NCBI GenBank assembly: GCA_020719045.1 | Contig: DYQY01000001.1 | Location: forward strand, 53,683-117,682 | DNA length: 64,000 bases | Reading direction: 5' to 3' | Origin: Candidatus Termititenax sp. | Lineage (GTDB): Bacteria; Margulisbacteria; Riflemargulisbacteria; GWF2-35-9; DYQY01 | Shown: positions 15,328 to 25,967 of the stretch, one piece after another | How positions within the stretch are numbered: the first letter of the stretch is position 1 | Layout of the letters: every line of letters begins with the position of its first letter | The notes under the pieces: generated by a model | What the model was told of the DNA's origin: nothing | The model's database searches: none | What the model saw: only the letters and a program-made list of their open reading frames with translations | Translations under genes and position numbers: made by a program

Positions 15328-16773
15328 TTACTTATCACCTCCGTTAACAATTACTGATAAATTATCAACGATATCCTTAACATTGACTGCTTGCGCTTTA
15401 AACTGGACGCTAGTTGCTGATAGCTCTGTTGAAACAGCATTAATATCATTAGCTGAATCAAACAAGGCATGCATGTTCTGCCCTATCTGAACAATAGCTT
15501 GATTTTGGCTGTTATTTAAGGTTGAAGCACTATCCATAATTTCAGAAATACTCTGGACTCCTTCCATAATATTTGTCAAAACGCTTGATGTGTTATCAAC
15601 AATAGAAACTCCTTCCTCAGTCATCAGTATTGAATTTGCTATTAACTCGCTAGTTTCCTTTGCTGCTTCTGAACTTTTTTCTGCAAGACTTCTTACTTCT
15701 TTTGCTACAACAGCAAATCCCTTACCTGCATCTCCTGCCCTACTAGCTTCTACTGCGGCATTTAACGAAAGAAGATTTGTCTGAGTAGCTATATCGTTTA
15801 TTGTTTTAATAATAGTCTCCATTTTTTCAGTTGATTCTTTTATATTTGTCATACTTTTCTGCATCAACGTCATACACCTATATCCGTCTTGAACCTTACC
15901 ACTTATATGTCTCGAAGAATCTGTTGCTTCTTGCATCTTTACTAAGTTGGTTTGCGAAATAGCCTTTATATCCTCTACTTCTTTTGTGGTTGAAGAAATG
16001 CTACTAACTTGCCTATTAGAAGTAGCACTGGTATGGTCACTAACTTTATTAATTTCCCCTGATGCTTGGTAAAGATTACTGGCTGATGTTGATAATAATA
16101 CCATAATACTATTTATTGGATTAGAAATCCCTTTAGCTACAAGAACTGCTAGAGTAACTGCTATTATAATAATTATGCTTACTCCAAAAACAAACAAAAA
16201 AATTGTTCGTTTATGGCTTTTTAAAGAATCTGTATACTTTTTCTGACTTAAATCATTTTCTAAAACCAACAATTCTTTGATTGTCGTATTTAAACTATCA
16301 AATTGCTTTGTTGCAGACATCAGGTAAAGAGTTGCAGTTGACGTGTCGTCTATAATAACATCCATTATTTGAGAATGAACACTTAGATACTGACTTAACA
16401 CAGTATCAAATTTCGTAAGATAACCCTCTTCTTCAGTGCCAGTCTTTACGTTATCCCTGAACTCTTTTTGAGTTTCAGTCAATTTTGACTTATACTCATT
16501 AATACCCTTAACCACTGCATCTAGCTGATCCTCATCAAAACCTTGGTCAACTAAATTAATTAAAGAACTTGTTGATAAATGAATTGAGGTAAGATAATTC
16601 ATTAGGTCAGAGCTAAATTTATAATTCTGAAACCTAACTGTGTGAATCTCTTTAACAATCTTTATCTGCTTATTGATTGCTACTGTTGCGACAACAGCAA
16701 TTAATATACAAAACAGTATTACCGTTACTTGAGAACCTATAATTTTTTTAAATAAACTGAGTTTTTCTAACAA
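15328..16773 (-). CDS. Methyl-accepting chemotaxis protein
   Basis: 481 residues: TM1 about 13-33, a periplasmic four-helix-bundle-type domain (about 34-192), TM2 about 193-215 ([20 protein letters not shown]), a short HAMP-like stretch, and a cytoplasmic coiled coil whose hairpin tip reads [20 protein letters not shown] then [20 protein letters not shown]. The start is TTG with AGGGGG 7 nt upstream. No C-terminal CheR/CheB pentapeptide is visible. Its partner may be the PstS encoded next to it. Output would be CheA/CheW-dependent behaviour, of interest because the window also holds a MotAB/FliG-type motor. Confidence 0.93.
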   Translation of the reverse strand: MLEKLSLFKKIIGSQVTVILFCILIAVVATVAINKQIKIVKEIHTVRFQNYKFSSDLMNYLTSIHLSTSSLINLVDQGFDEDQLDAVVKGINEYKSKLTETQKEFRDNVKTGTEEEGYLTKFDTVLSQYLSVHSQIMDVIIDDTSTATLYLMSATKQFDSLNTTIKELLVLENDLSQKKYTDSLKSHKRTIFLFVFGVSIIIIIAVTLAVLVAKGISNPINSIMVLLSTSASNLYQASGEINKVSDHTSATSNRQVSSISSTTKEVEDIKAISQTNLVKMQEATDSSRHISGKVQDGYRCMTLMQKSMTNIKESTEKMETIIKTINDIATQTNLLSLNAAVEASRAGDAGKGFAVVAKEVRSLAEKSSEAAKETSELIANSILMTEEGVSIVDNTSSVLTNIMEGVQSISEIMDSASTLNNSQNQAIVQIGQNMHALFDSANDINAVSTELSATSVQFKAQAVNVKDIVDNLSVIVNGGDK

Positions 16774-16927
16774 AATATTTCCCCCTCAAAAACCAATTAT
16801 AGTTATAACAAATTTACAGATATTTAACAATAAATAGTGATAAATATTATATTAACGATTCCCTTTCTACTAATTTTAAACAAAAATGTCCATTAGCCTT
16901 AGTCTTTCATCTTTCATCTTTAATCTA

Positions 16928-16933
16928 TATAAT
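16928..16933 (+). promoter_or_regulatory. -10 element of the RNase P RNA promoter
   Basis: A consensus TATAAT lies 6 nt before the first base of the P1 helix of rnpB. The -35 region is poor (TTTCAT-like, within a CTTTCATCTTTCATCTTTAATC direct-repeat stretch). Confidence 0.6.
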
Positions 16934-16939
16934 ACAATC

Positions 16940-17223
16940 GGCCAGTCGAGTCATCGTCTGTATTTATTTACGGGAGGAAAGTCCGGACTCCATAGAGCAC
17001 TGTAGCGGGTAACGCCCGTCCGGCGCAAGCCGAGGACTAGTGGAACAGAAACGATCCTATTAAGTTAGGCTGAAACGGCTAAACTCTACAGGGAGCAAGA
17101 CCAAATAGGCAAAGAGGAGTTGCTCGCTCCATTTGGATTTGCGGGTAGGTTGCTAGAGATAAACAGCAATGTTTGTCCAAGATAAATGATGACATAGAAC
17201 AGGATCCGGCTTATGGACTGGCC
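16940..17223 (+). ncRNA. rnpB: RNase P RNA
   Basis: Catalytic RNA of RNase P, which matures tRNA 5' ends. The 5' GGCCAGTC pairs with 3' GACTGGCC to form P1. The conserved P4-side sequence GGAGGAAAGTCCGGACTCC is present near the 5' end, the CAGGGAGCAAGACCAAATAGG region in the middle, and AGAACAGGATCCGGCTTATG near the 3' end, the last resembling but not identical to the usual consensus. At about 284 nt it is short for a bacterial type A RNA. It converges with the SulP gene. Ends are set by the P1 helix and may be off by a few bases. Confidence 0.93.
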
Positions 17224-17231
17224 ACTTATTT

Positions 17232-19457
17232 TTATTCGTCCTCAAGAGCTACAAGCTCCGCAGAAACACTGCGTAGGCGACTTGAAAGACGCTTTGCGAA
17301 ATTCCTCGTGAGTGTGAGGAAAATTGCCTGATGGTCCTTCAATAATTTCTTATAAGACTCTACTGTCAAAACGAAAAGACTACCTTCCTCTGTTGCTGTA
17401 ACAGATGATGAACGCGGCTCTTCAGAAAACAATGCAATTTCTCCAAAATGTTCGCCTGCGCCATAAGTAATTAGCCTTCTTTGATCGTCAATATTATTCG
17501 AAGGACAGTACAGAACACTGAACTCCCCTCTCCTAATAAAATACACCTCACATGCCACATCGCCTGCCGAGTAAACCAAATCACCTACCATGAAATCACG
17601 ACTTACAAGATACCCTGATAAGATTTCTAGCTGAGTATCTGAAAGTCCCTGACATGACGTTAGTTCAGACAAGGGAAGCAACGTATCTTTTTTGGATACG
17701 GTTGCTTTATGTCCATGACGAATAAGTAAACTATCTTCACAGGCTTCCGTTGCCAAATCTATATCTATAAAAAGATGCTCTTCGCCCACGCTTCTAAGAA
17801 TCTCTAACTCATCCAGCATATTCTTAAATTTGCTTTTCTTCATTAACCCTGACAGACAAATAGTCTTACCTGTCTTAAGTATATGGTCTACCAATTCCTT
17901 TAACATCTGACCGCCAGTTAGGTCGATGGATTGAACATGACGCATATCTAAAATAATCTCTTGTACTACCTTGATTTCTTTTTCAATAATTTCTGAAAAC
18001 CGATCTACTGTACCAAAAAAAACACTTCCCTCTAGTTCTACTACTATAATCTCTCTTCCATGACGATTTAAGATTTTATTGGCGACATCGCTTCTAAGCT
18101 TACGTGAGCGCATTACATTCCCATAACGAATACTTCTAACAACACGAGATGCTATCTGACTCTTTATAAAAACTATAAAAGCCAAAAGCAAACCTATTCC
18201 TACTGCTATAATTAAATCCACTAAAACCGTAATTATTGTTACTGCCAACATAATAAGCACATCTTCTTTTACCGATTTCTTTGAAATCAACTTAAAGCTC
18301 CAAATATCAATCATTTTTACTGCTGTTACCAACAAAATTCCAGCAAGGACTGACATTGGAATCCACTGTGCAAAAACACCTAAAAAGATTAGCACAAACA
18401 ACAGAATTATACTGTGCACCATTCCAGCTATCTTTGTTTTCCCTCCTGCGTCAATATTGCATACAGTGCGAACTGTTGCTCCTGCCCCTGGTAGACCACC
18501 AAATAAGCCTGAAAGCACGTTACCGATACCCTGACCAATTAATTCACGATTACTGTTATGCTTTTCTTTAGTTTTAAGATCAGCAATAACAGAAGTAAGC
18601 AAAGTATCTATTGCGCCCAGCAACCCTATGATAATTGCTTGCTGAATCATAAGTTTCCAAATATCTAAATCAAACAAAGCAAAAAATGATAAATGCAAGA
18701 AAAAAACAGGCTTAGGAAGAACATTAGGAATTGGCCCGATTATTAGTGAATTATTTTGTAGGCTAAGAAAGGATGGTTCAATAAAATACCCAACTGCTAA
18801 ATAAGCGACCACTCCACTTATTAATGCAAACAATGAAGATGGGATTCTTTTCGTTATTATTGGTAACAATACCATGCTCAAGACTGTTACTACTCCAACT
18901 CCAATTATTAGAATATTCTTAGTGTGAAATATTGTTAAGATTTCAGACCATCTTGTCTGGCTAGTAACCCCCAAAAAAGGCTTAATCTGGCTAATAAAAA
19001 TTATCACAGCAATACCATTCATAAATCCAGCCAAAACGGAATAAGGAATAAACTTAATAAGCTTCCCCGTACGGGTAATGCCCAAAATAATTTCCACCAG
19101 TCCTCCCATAATAATGGTAATGGAAAAGATAAGTATAACTGCTGCAATCTGATCCTGCTGAGGTATCTTATGCAAAAAACCAGTTGCAATTACCGTTGCT
19201 ATCGTGGATTTTGTAACCACAGACATCGGACCAGTTGGGCCTGTTACCTGTGAGGGGCAACCACCAAAAAGCGATGCAAAAAAACCAGTAAAAATAGCGC
19301 CTGTTAAACCAGCCACTGCTCCTATTGGAATAAAGGCAGGACCTAGTGGGGAAAAAGCGGCTACGCCAAATGCAATTGCCAATGGCAATGCAATGACCGA
19401 AACAACCATTCCACTCAGAACATCTTTCTTCCAGTTAGAAAAGTCTATACTTATAAT
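17232..19457 (-). CDS. SulP transporter with STAS and cyclic-nucleotide-binding domains
   Basis: An inner-membrane anion transporter (sulfate or bicarbonate type). About 11 transmembrane segments are followed by a STAS domain (VVELEGSVFFGTVDRFSE ... DMRHVQSIDLTGGQMLKEL) and a C-terminal CRP-like cNMP-binding domain (VGDLVYSAGDVACEVYFIRR ... GEHFGEIALFSEEPRSSS). The first ATG in frame (19409) falls inside the first conserved helix. Upstream the frame continues with SIDFSNWKKDVLSG, as expected for SulP N-termini, and the only good ribosome site (AAGGTGG) is 6 nt before an ATT at 19457. I therefore propose an AUU start (741 aa). Transport is probably gated by cAMP or a similar nucleotide. Confidence 0.88.
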   Translation of the reverse strand: MISIDFSNWKKDVLSGMVVSVIALPLAIAFGVAAFSPLGPAFIPIGAVAGLTGAIFTGFFASLFGGCPSQVTGPTGPMSVVTKSTIATVIATGFLHKIPQQDQIAAVILIFSITIIMGGLVEIILGITRTGKLIKFIPYSVLAGFMNGIAVIIFISQIKPFLGVTSQTRWSEILTIFHTKNILIIGVGVVTVLSMVLLPIITKRIPSSLFALISGVVAYLAVGYFIEPSFLSLQNNSLIIGPIPNVLPKPVFFLHLSFFALFDLDIWKLMIQQAIIIGLLGAIDTLLTSVIADLKTKEKHNSNRELIGQGIGNVLSGLFGGLPGAGATVRTVCNIDAGGKTKIAGMVHSIILLFVLIFLGVFAQWIPMSVLAGILLVTAVKMIDIWSFKLISKKSVKEDVLIMLAVTIITVLVDLIIAVGIGLLLAFIVFIKSQIASRVVRSIRYGNVMRSRKLRSDVANKILNRHGREIIVVELEGSVFFGTVDRFSEIIEKEIKVVQEIILDMRHVQSIDLTGGQMLKELVDHILKTGKTICLSGLMKKSKFKNMLDELEILRSVGEEHLFIDIDLATEACEDSLLIRHGHKATVSKKDTLLPLSELTSCQGLSDTQLEILSGYLVSRDFMVGDLVYSAGDVACEVYFIRRGEFSVLYCPSNNIDDQRRLITYGAGEHFGEIALFSEEPRSSSVTATEEGSLFVLTVESYKKLLKDHQAIFLTLTRNFAKRLSSRLRSVSAELVALEDE

Positions 19458-19596
19458 CTTGTGCCACCTTTTATTTGTATTTTACTCTAATCCATTTTAC
19501 TTCGGTTAATAGAAACAATCCAACTTAAATTATCTATTTTGCTTATGTCCGCAAGCAAAATAGGTAATAATACTATTTGCCAACTTTATTATTCCT

Positions 19597-20944
<1,348 letters not shown>

Positions 20945-20961
20945 AAAGGCTTTTTGATTTA

Positions 20962-21252
20962 GTGTTAGATACGTTTATAAGAAGTCGGTTCTTTACGTTT
21001 CTTTTAGTTCTGATGGTTGGTAGTATGTTATACCAGAATCTTAGAATTCTGTATTACAATATTAGCTACAGTCAAAAGATTAAGTCAACGAACCGACTTA
21101 TTATTTTGGAAGAAGAAAAGAACAAGATGCTAAATGAGCAGCTTGTATATGCTGGGTCGATAGGTAATGTAGAGCAAAAAGCTCGAACTATCTTAGGTCT
21201 AGTAAAACAAAATGAGGTAGCGTACAAGATAGTACGCAAAAAAGGTGATTAA
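20962..21252 (+). CDS. FtsB/DivIC-family septum protein
   Basis: 96 residues: a short cytoplasmic N-terminus, one membrane helix (FFTFLLVLMVGSMLYQNLRIL), a coiled-coil stretch (LIILEEEKNKMLNEQL) and a C-terminal segment with ARTILGLVKQNEVAYKIV, resembling the conserved region after the coil in FtsB/DivIC proteins. It starts with GTG 17 nt after eno; enolase followed by a small FtsB-type gene is a common bacterial neighbourhood. It acts in the divisome at the septum. The 3' end overlaps the S1-domain gene by 8 nt. Confidence 0.85.
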   Translation: MLDTFIRSRFFTFLLVLMVGSMLYQNLRILYYNISYSQKIKSTNRLIILEEEKNKMLNEQLVYAGSIGNVEQKARTILGLVKQNEVAYKIVRKKGD

Positions 21253-21718
21253 CATAGAAAACGAAGAAAATATACTAGAAAAAGACTCCATTGTAGACGG
21301 CGTAGTAACGGGCGTTACTAGTTTCGGAGCCTTTGTCAAACTCCCAGGAAATAACGAAGGTCTTGTTCATATTTCAGAAGTTGCAAACGAATATGTTACA
21401 GACATTAACAAACACGTTGCCTTAAACGATAACGTAAAAGTTAAGGTGCTAGGCAAAAACCCAAAAGGTAAATATGACCTTTCTATGAAAAAAGCAGCTC
21501 CTCCAAAAGAAGTTGAAGAATCTGATAATTCCGAAGAAAACAGAATCGCGACAATGGACAGAAGGAAAGCTAAAAAACTTGCAGAAACTGGAGAACTTAA
21601 TCCATTTGAATCTAAAATGCTTAACTTCCTAAAGAAAAGCGAAGAAAAACAAATAGATTTAAAGCGTAATATTCAGTTAAAACAGGGTTTCAAGAAAAAG
21701 AAAAAGCTTAAAAAATAG
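21245..21718 (+). CDS. S1 RNA-binding domain protein (YabR/GSP13-like)
   Basis: 157 residues with one S1 domain at about residues 13-85 (GVVTGVTSFGAFVKLPGNNE, GLVHISEVANEYV, GKNPKGKYDLSMK). The tail is Lys-rich and probably binds RNA. The family includes YabR and general stress protein 13, linked to ribosomes and translation. The best start available is a GTG that overlaps the end of the previous gene, where a DivIC-type gene and an S1 gene stand side by side as in Bacillus. Exact role is unknown. Confidence 0.85.
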   Translation: MINIENEENILEKDSIVDGVVTGVTSFGAFVKLPGNNEGLVHISEVANEYVTDINKHVALNDNVKVKVLGKNPKGKYDLSMKKAAPPKEVEESDNSEENRIATMDRRKAKKLAETGELNPFESKMLNFLKKSEEKQIDLKRNIQLKQGFKKKKKLKK

Positions 21719-21724
21719 CGCTTG

Positions 21725-22468
21725 TTAGCTACGAATTTCTACTAACATTTCTTTCATTATAACTTCAAGTTTCATGGCACTTTCAATAGAATAATCTCTA
21801 CTATCATTGTCCCAGTCATATACTTGTGGCTTACCAACGATAGTTTTAATTTCAAGTAACGTAATATTTTTCTCAGCTTTATTAAAAATCTTAAATAAAG
21901 GATCATTCACCACGGGAATGATCGGTGTCTGCGTCTGAAAGGCTACCTGCAGGCTTCCCCTCTTTATCTTTTGAATCTCACCATCAACTGACCTAGTTCC
22001 TTCTGGAAACACCAAAACAGAGTGTCCACTAAGTAATTCGTCTTTGATTTTATCCAATGTTTCTGCCGAACGCCTTACGTTCTTTCTATCTATTGTTAAA
22101 TAGTCTGCCATTTTAATCAGTGAACCAATAATCGGTGCTTTTAATAACTCTTCCTTAGCTACAAACAAAAAGCCAGGCGGAAGTATTGCTAAAGAAAGGA
22201 TTATATCTAAATCGCTTTGATGGTTCATACAGTAAACAAAAGTTCCTTTTGTTGGGAACTCACCCTTAACCTTAGGACTAACCCCCTGAAGCAAAAGAAT
22301 AAAATTAGAGTTAAGCTTATACAATCTTCTTAAATAATAGATAGCCTTCTTACCAAAAATTAATTTAATAATAATTGATTGAAGATAAGTGCCCAGAACA
22401 ACAACAAACCCTACTAACACAAAATAAATAGAATATAGTTTTTTAAAAATACTTTTCATAAAAATCAT
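21725..22468 (-). CDS. plsC: 1-acylglycerol-3-phosphate acyltransferase
   Basis: Membrane enzyme that adds the second acyl chain in phosphatidic acid synthesis. 247 residues with an N-terminal membrane helix, the catalytic NHQSDLD (HX4D), the acceptor-binding FPEGTRS, and IPV after it. Start is ATG 22468 or the in-frame ATG 22459. A TATAAT overlaps the first ATG, so if that is the -10 the mRNA would start near the second ATG and be almost leaderless. It converges with the S1 gene (6 nt apart). Confidence 0.93.
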   Translation of the reverse strand: MIFMKSIFKKLYSIYFVLVGFVVVLGTYLQSIIIKLIFGKKAIYYLRRLYKLNSNFILLLQGVSPKVKGEFPTKGTFVYCMNHQSDLDIILSLAILPPGFLFVAKEELLKAPIIGSLIKMADYLTIDRKNVRRSAETLDKIKDELLSGHSVLVFPEGTRSVDGEIQKIKRGSLQVAFQTQTPIIPVVNDPLFKIFNKAEKNITLLEIKTIVGKPQVYDWDNDSRDYSIESAMKLEVIMKEMLVEIRS

Positions 22469-22492
22469 TATAGTACTTATGCTCTTTCCTTA

Positions 22493-22697
22493 AAAGAAAG
22501 TAAAACTAACACGACAACATTACATAATTGTAAAAACAGGTCTAATAGTTGCCAGAGATCCCATTAAAAAACAAATGCTTTATTGGAATCAAATTAAACA
22601 AGAAACACGTGCCGAATACCAAACAATAAAGGATATTCTAGAAGCTCAAGGATTTGAGATATTAGGCGTAGTTATTGCTGAAATATTCTCTAAATAG
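22493..22697 (+). pseudogene. Transposase relic
   Basis: An open frame without a proper start encodes IVARDPIKKQMLYWNQIKQE and DILEAQGFEILGVVI before ending at TAG 22697. The wording is like the catalytic-core entry of an ISNCY/IS1249-type transposase from memory, but only about 55 residues remain and the downstream part is missing. No terminal inverted repeats were found. This is the only gene-like content of the 22469-22795 gap besides the hairpin at 22741. Confidence 0.45.
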
Positions 22698-22740
22698 ACC
22701 CCCGTTTTGTCCATTAGACCTAAATTTCATTTTTGTTTTA

Positions 22741-22766
22741 GGGGGTAGTGTAGCTTCACTACCCCC
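22741..22766. terminator. Strong hairpin after glnB
   Basis: A perfect 10-bp stem, GGGGGTAGTG with CACTACCCCC, and a 6-base loop, 29 nt past the glnB stop. On the minus strand it is followed by TAAAACAAAAATG, not by a clear T run, so termination may be weak or factor-dependent. The stem may also stabilise the mRNA end. Confidence 0.6.
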
Positions 22767-22795
22767 AGTCAACAAATGAGAGAGAGAGAGAAATG

Positions 22796-23140
22796 TTAAC
22801 CGATAGCTTTACTACCTTTTTCGCCTGTCCTGATACGAATTGTTGCTTCAAGATCAAGAACGAAAATCTTACCGTCACCAACTTCACCAGTCTGAGCTCC
22901 AGAAACAATAGCTTTTACAGTTGCTTCAACAAAAGCATCGTTAACAGCAATTTCTAATTTAATTTTTCTTAGAAGATTACCACTTTCCTTATTGCCTCTA
23001 TAATACTCTGCAATTCCCATCTGACGTCCGTGCCCTAATACTTCACTAACTGTCATTAAGTTTACTTCTGCATCGTATAGCGCCTGTTTAACTTCTTCTA
23101 ATCGATGTGGCTGAATAATAGCAATTATGTATTTCATCAT
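22796..23140 (-). CDS. glnB: Nitrogen regulatory PII protein
   Basis: 114-residue PII signal protein that binds ATP/ADP and 2-oxoglutarate and controls AmtB and nitrogen enzymes. B-loop [11 protein letters not shown] and C-loop [12 protein letters not shown] are canonical. The T-loop reads [16 protein letters not shown], so the position of the uridylylated Tyr51 (RGAEY in E. coli) is not Tyr; regulation by uridylylation is unlikely. The start is one of two tandem ATGs behind AAAGGGG. It follows amtB by 10 nt, the standard amtB-glnK pairing, so it most likely gates the ammonium channel. Confidence 0.95.
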   Translation of the reverse strand: MMKYIIAIIQPHRLEEVKQALYDAEVNLMTVSEVLGHGRQMGIAEYYRGNKESGNLLRKIKLEIAVNDAFVEATVKAIVSGAQTGEVGDGKIFVLDLEATIRIRTGEKGSKAIG

Positions 23141-23150
23141 TAACCCCTTT

Positions 23151-24428
23151 CTATTCTAAGAGTGTGTAAGCACGCTCATTATGCTGACTAACATCAAGAC
23201 CAATAGCTTCTTCTTTTTCACTTACACGCATTCCAATTACTAAATCAACTACTTTATAAATAACTGCAGTTAGAATAAATGAATATACAATTGTAAATCC
23301 TACAGCAATCAACTGAACCTTAAGCTGGTCAGGATTACCGAAAAAGAAACCTTTGTATGCACTCTGGATAACTGGTGTAGCAAATAAACCGGTAGCAATG
23401 GCTCCCCAAATACCACCAATACCATGAACTCCAAAAGCGTCTAACGCATCATCATATTTGAAAAAACCTTTAACAAATACTACGAACACATAACAAACTA
23501 AACTTACTACGGCGCCTATTATAAGTGCACCAGTAACGTCTACAAACCCAGCTGCAGGAGTAATAGCAACTAACCCAGCAACTGCACCTGTAGCAACACC
23601 AAACATAGTAGGCTTACGATGGAATAACCAATCTAATGCTCCCCAAGCCAAAGCAGCCATTGCTGCTGCAATGTGTGTAACAACAAAAGCACTTGCAGCA
23701 AGTCCATCAGCAGCAAGTCCACTGCCTGCATTAAATCCAAACCAACCAAACCATAGTAAAGCTGCACCAACCATTGTAAAAACTAGATTGTGTGGTGGAG
23801 CAATCTTTGAATCCTTGCGACGTCCTATCATAATTGCTACAACTAATGCAGCAATACCAGCATTAACGTGAACAACTGTTCCTCCTGCGAAGTCTAATGC
23901 ACCTAACTTGAATAACCATCCATCTGCTGACCATACCATATGTGCAATTGGTGCATATACAAGTAGTGACCAAGCAATAGTAAATAGCACAAATGCTGAG
24001 AATTTCATTCTTTCAGCAAAAGCACCAATAATAAGAGCTGGTGTTATAACAGCAAACATACACTGAAAAATCATAAATACCAAATGTGGAATTCGTGCAT
24101 TTGCTTGTGAAATATAGTATGGACTAACATCCATTCCAACATTCTTTAAAAATGCCCAATCCAATCCACCAATAAATCCAGCCAAGGCACCATGTCCAGG
24201 ACCAAAAGCTAAACTATATCCTACGGTCACCCAAATTACGCTAACAAGAGCTAGAGTAACCATTGATTGCATTAAAATACTTAAAATATTTTTACGCTTT
24301 ACTAAGCCTCCATAAAAAAGTCCAAGACCTGGGGCAGTCATTAACAAAACCAGAGCAGCACACATTAACATCCAAGCTGTATTTCCAAAGTCTACATAAG
24401 GAGTAACAGCAGCAACAACCGTTTCCAT
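23151..24428 (-). CDS. amtB: Ammonium transporter
   Basis: 425-residue Amt/Rh channel with eleven predicted membrane segments. It includes the [16 protein letters not shown] segment, the [12 protein letters not shown] pore region with its His, [11 protein letters not shown], and [20 protein letters not shown] with the second pore His. The start is ATG 24428, placed 8 nt after AGGAAGG; a GTG three codons earlier overlaps that ribosome site and is less likely. Cotranscribed with glnB. Confidence 0.96.
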   Translation of the reverse strand: METVVAAVTPYVDFGNTAWMLMCAALVLLMTAPGLGLFYGGLVKRKNILSILMQSMVTLALVSVIWVTVGYSLAFGPGHGALAGFIGGLDWAFLKNVGMDVSPYYISQANARIPHLVFMIFQCMFAVITPALIIGAFAERMKFSAFVLFTIAWSLLVYAPIAHMVWSADGWLFKLGALDFAGGTVVHVNAGIAALVVAIMIGRRKDSKIAPPHNLVFTMVGAALLWFGWFGFNAGSGLAADGLAASAFVVTHIAAAMAALAWGALDWLFHRKPTMFGVATGAVAGLVAITPAAGFVDVTGALIIGAVVSLVCYVFVVFVKGFFKYDDALDAFGVHGIGGIWGAIATGLFATPVIQSAYKGFFFGNPDQLKVQLIAVGFTIVYSFILTAVIYKVVDLVIGMRVSEKEEAIGLDVSQHNERAYTLLE

Positions 24429-24550
24429 AAAAATCACCTTCCTATTTTAAAACTTATAAACCTAACCTTTTAACTTACATTTTCTTATTTCCTAAAAACA
24501 ACCAAAGACTCTCTCGTTAAATTGCTGACCTCCTTCCATCATTAATAGCT

Positions 24551-24579
24551 ATTCTAGCAAAACTATTTTATTACTTCAA
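24551..24579 (-). promoter_or_regulatory. Promoter of amtB-glnB
   Basis: On the minus strand, -35 TTGAAG (plus 24574-24579) and -10 TAGAAT (24551-24556) with a 17-bp spacer. The implied leader to the amtB ATG is about 115 nt. It contains AAGGAGGT followed by no normal start codon, so a leader-based control is possible. The 24429-24783 gap otherwise contains only the divergent pgk promoter. Confidence 0.7.
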
Positions 24580-24720
24580 AACATAATGTCAAGCACATTT
24601 GTTACAATTATCGTATTATTTTTATATTTGTCCAAACAATCTATTAAAAAATGTACTTTTGTTTTGCAAAAAAATAAAATTATACGTAAAAGTAATTATT
24701 TTTATTTGATAACTTGTGTT

Positions 24721-24749
24721 TTTACAAAACTCTGGGTCTGTCTTATAAT
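24721..24749 (+). promoter_or_regulatory. Promoter of pgk
   Basis: -35 TTTACA (24721-24726) and -10 TATAAT (24744-24749) with a 17-bp spacer, followed by a leader of about 28 nt with CAGGAGGAC before the ATG at 24784. Confidence 0.85.
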
Positions 24750-24783
24750 GATTCAAGCTTTATATTTACTCAGGAGGACTATT

Positions 24784-25965
24784 ATGCAGAAACAAACAAT
24801 TAAAGACATTAAATCGCTAAACGGAAAGAGAGTCCTGGTTAGATGTGACTTCAATGTTCCAGTAGATGGCGACAAAATTACAGACGATATTAGAATTGTT
24901 GAAGCATTACCTACCATTAAATTCCTTAAGGATGCTGGCGCAAAAGTTATTCTATGCAGCCACTTCGGTAGACCAAAAGATGGTCCTGACCCTGTATTTT
25001 CTTTAGCGCCTGTTGCAAAGAATCTTACTAAGCACCTTGGCCAAGAAGTTTCGTTAGCTCCTGATTGTATTGGTGAAGCTGTCGCTTCGTTAGTATCTAA
25101 AATGAACAATGGTGACGTTCTTTTACTTGAAAATGTTCGTTTCTATAAAGAAGAAACCAAAAATGATCCTGAGTTCTCTAAAAAACTTGCTTCTGTTGCT
25201 GATATCTACGTAAACGATGCGTTTGGTTCTGCACACAGAGCACATTCGTCCACAGAAGGTGTTACAAGGTACTTACCAGCATACGCAGGTTTCCTAATCG
25301 AAAAAGAATTAGAATATTTTGGCAAGGCTTTAACAAATCCTAAAAGACCTTTTGTTGCAATTATCGGTGGAGCAAAGGTTTCTTCTAAGATTACAGTTCT
25401 AAAGCACCTACTAGATAAGGTAGACATGCTACTTATTGGTGGCGGGATGAGCTATACTTTCTTTAAAGCTCAAGGACACAGTGTTGGAAAATCAATCTGT
25501 GAACCAGACTTCATAGATACTGCTAAAGAAATTGTTGAATACGCTAAACAAAAGAAAGTAGCAATTCATTTTGCTGATGACATTGTGGTTGGTGATGACT
25601 ATAGCGCCGATGCTAACTCACAAATCGTTCCCTTTGATGCAATACCTGATGGTTGGGAAGGTCTAGACATCGGACCAAAAACCATTAAAAAGTTTGAAGA
25701 AATAATCAAAACTGCAGGAACCGTTATTTGGAACGGTCCTGTCGGCGTTTTTGAAATGGACAAATTCGCTGGTGGTACTAATGCAATTGCTAAAGCACTC
25801 GCGGCATCTCCTGCAATAACAATTATTGGCGGTGGCGACAGTGCTGCGGCTATCAAAAAGGTTGGCCTTGAAGACAAAATGGACCACATATCAACTGGTG
25901 GAGGGGCTTCTTTAGAACTACTTGAAGGCAAGGTTCTTCCTGGAATTGCAGCTCTTCTAGACTAA
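24784..25965 (+). CDS. pgk: Phosphoglycerate kinase
   Basis: 393 residues from the ATG at 24784, which has AGGAGG 6 nt upstream. The frame stays open further back but that part contains the promoter. Motifs include [48 protein letters not shown], and the nucleotide-binding GGGDSAAA and [11 protein letters not shown]. It converts 1,3-bisphosphoglycerate to 3-phosphoglycerate with ATP formation. lspA follows after 2 nt, so pgk probably leads a long transcript running through to yggU. Confidence 0.98.
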   Translation: MQKQTIKDIKSLNGKRVLVRCDFNVPVDGDKITDDIRIVEALPTIKFLKDAGAKVILCSHFGRPKDGPDPVFSLAPVAKNLTKHLGQEVSLAPDCIGEAVASLVSKMNNGDVLLLENVRFYKEETKNDPEFSKKLASVADIYVNDAFGSAHRAHSSTEGVTRYLPAYAGFLIEKELEYFGKALTNPKRPFVAIIGGAKVSSKITVLKHLLDKVDMLLIGGGMSYTFFKAQGHSVGKSICEPDFIDTAKEIVEYAKQKKVAIHFADDIVVGDDYSADANSQIVPFDAIPDGWEGLDIGPKTIKKFEEIIKTAGTVIWNGPVGVFEMDKFAGGTNAIAKALAASPAITIIGGGDSAAAIKKVGLEDKMDHISTGGGASLELLEGKVLPGIAALLD

Positions 25966-25967
25966 TA

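Noticed and set aside
20945-20957. AAAAAGGCTTTTT after eno as a terminator
   Set aside because: The stem is mostly A-T with a single G-C pair, too weak to stand as a terminator, and the next gene starts 17 nt after eno.
24486-24548. A possible 16-codon leader peptide in the amtB mRNA ([10 protein letters not shown]...)
   Set aside because: No ribosome site before its ATG and no run of regulatory codons. The SD-like AAGGAGGT lies inside it. Kept only as a remark under the promoter.
24586-24783. N-terminal extension of phosphoglycerate kinase by 66 codons
   Set aside because: This stretch contains the -35 and -10 elements and the ribosome site, and PGK homologues start at the ATG used here.
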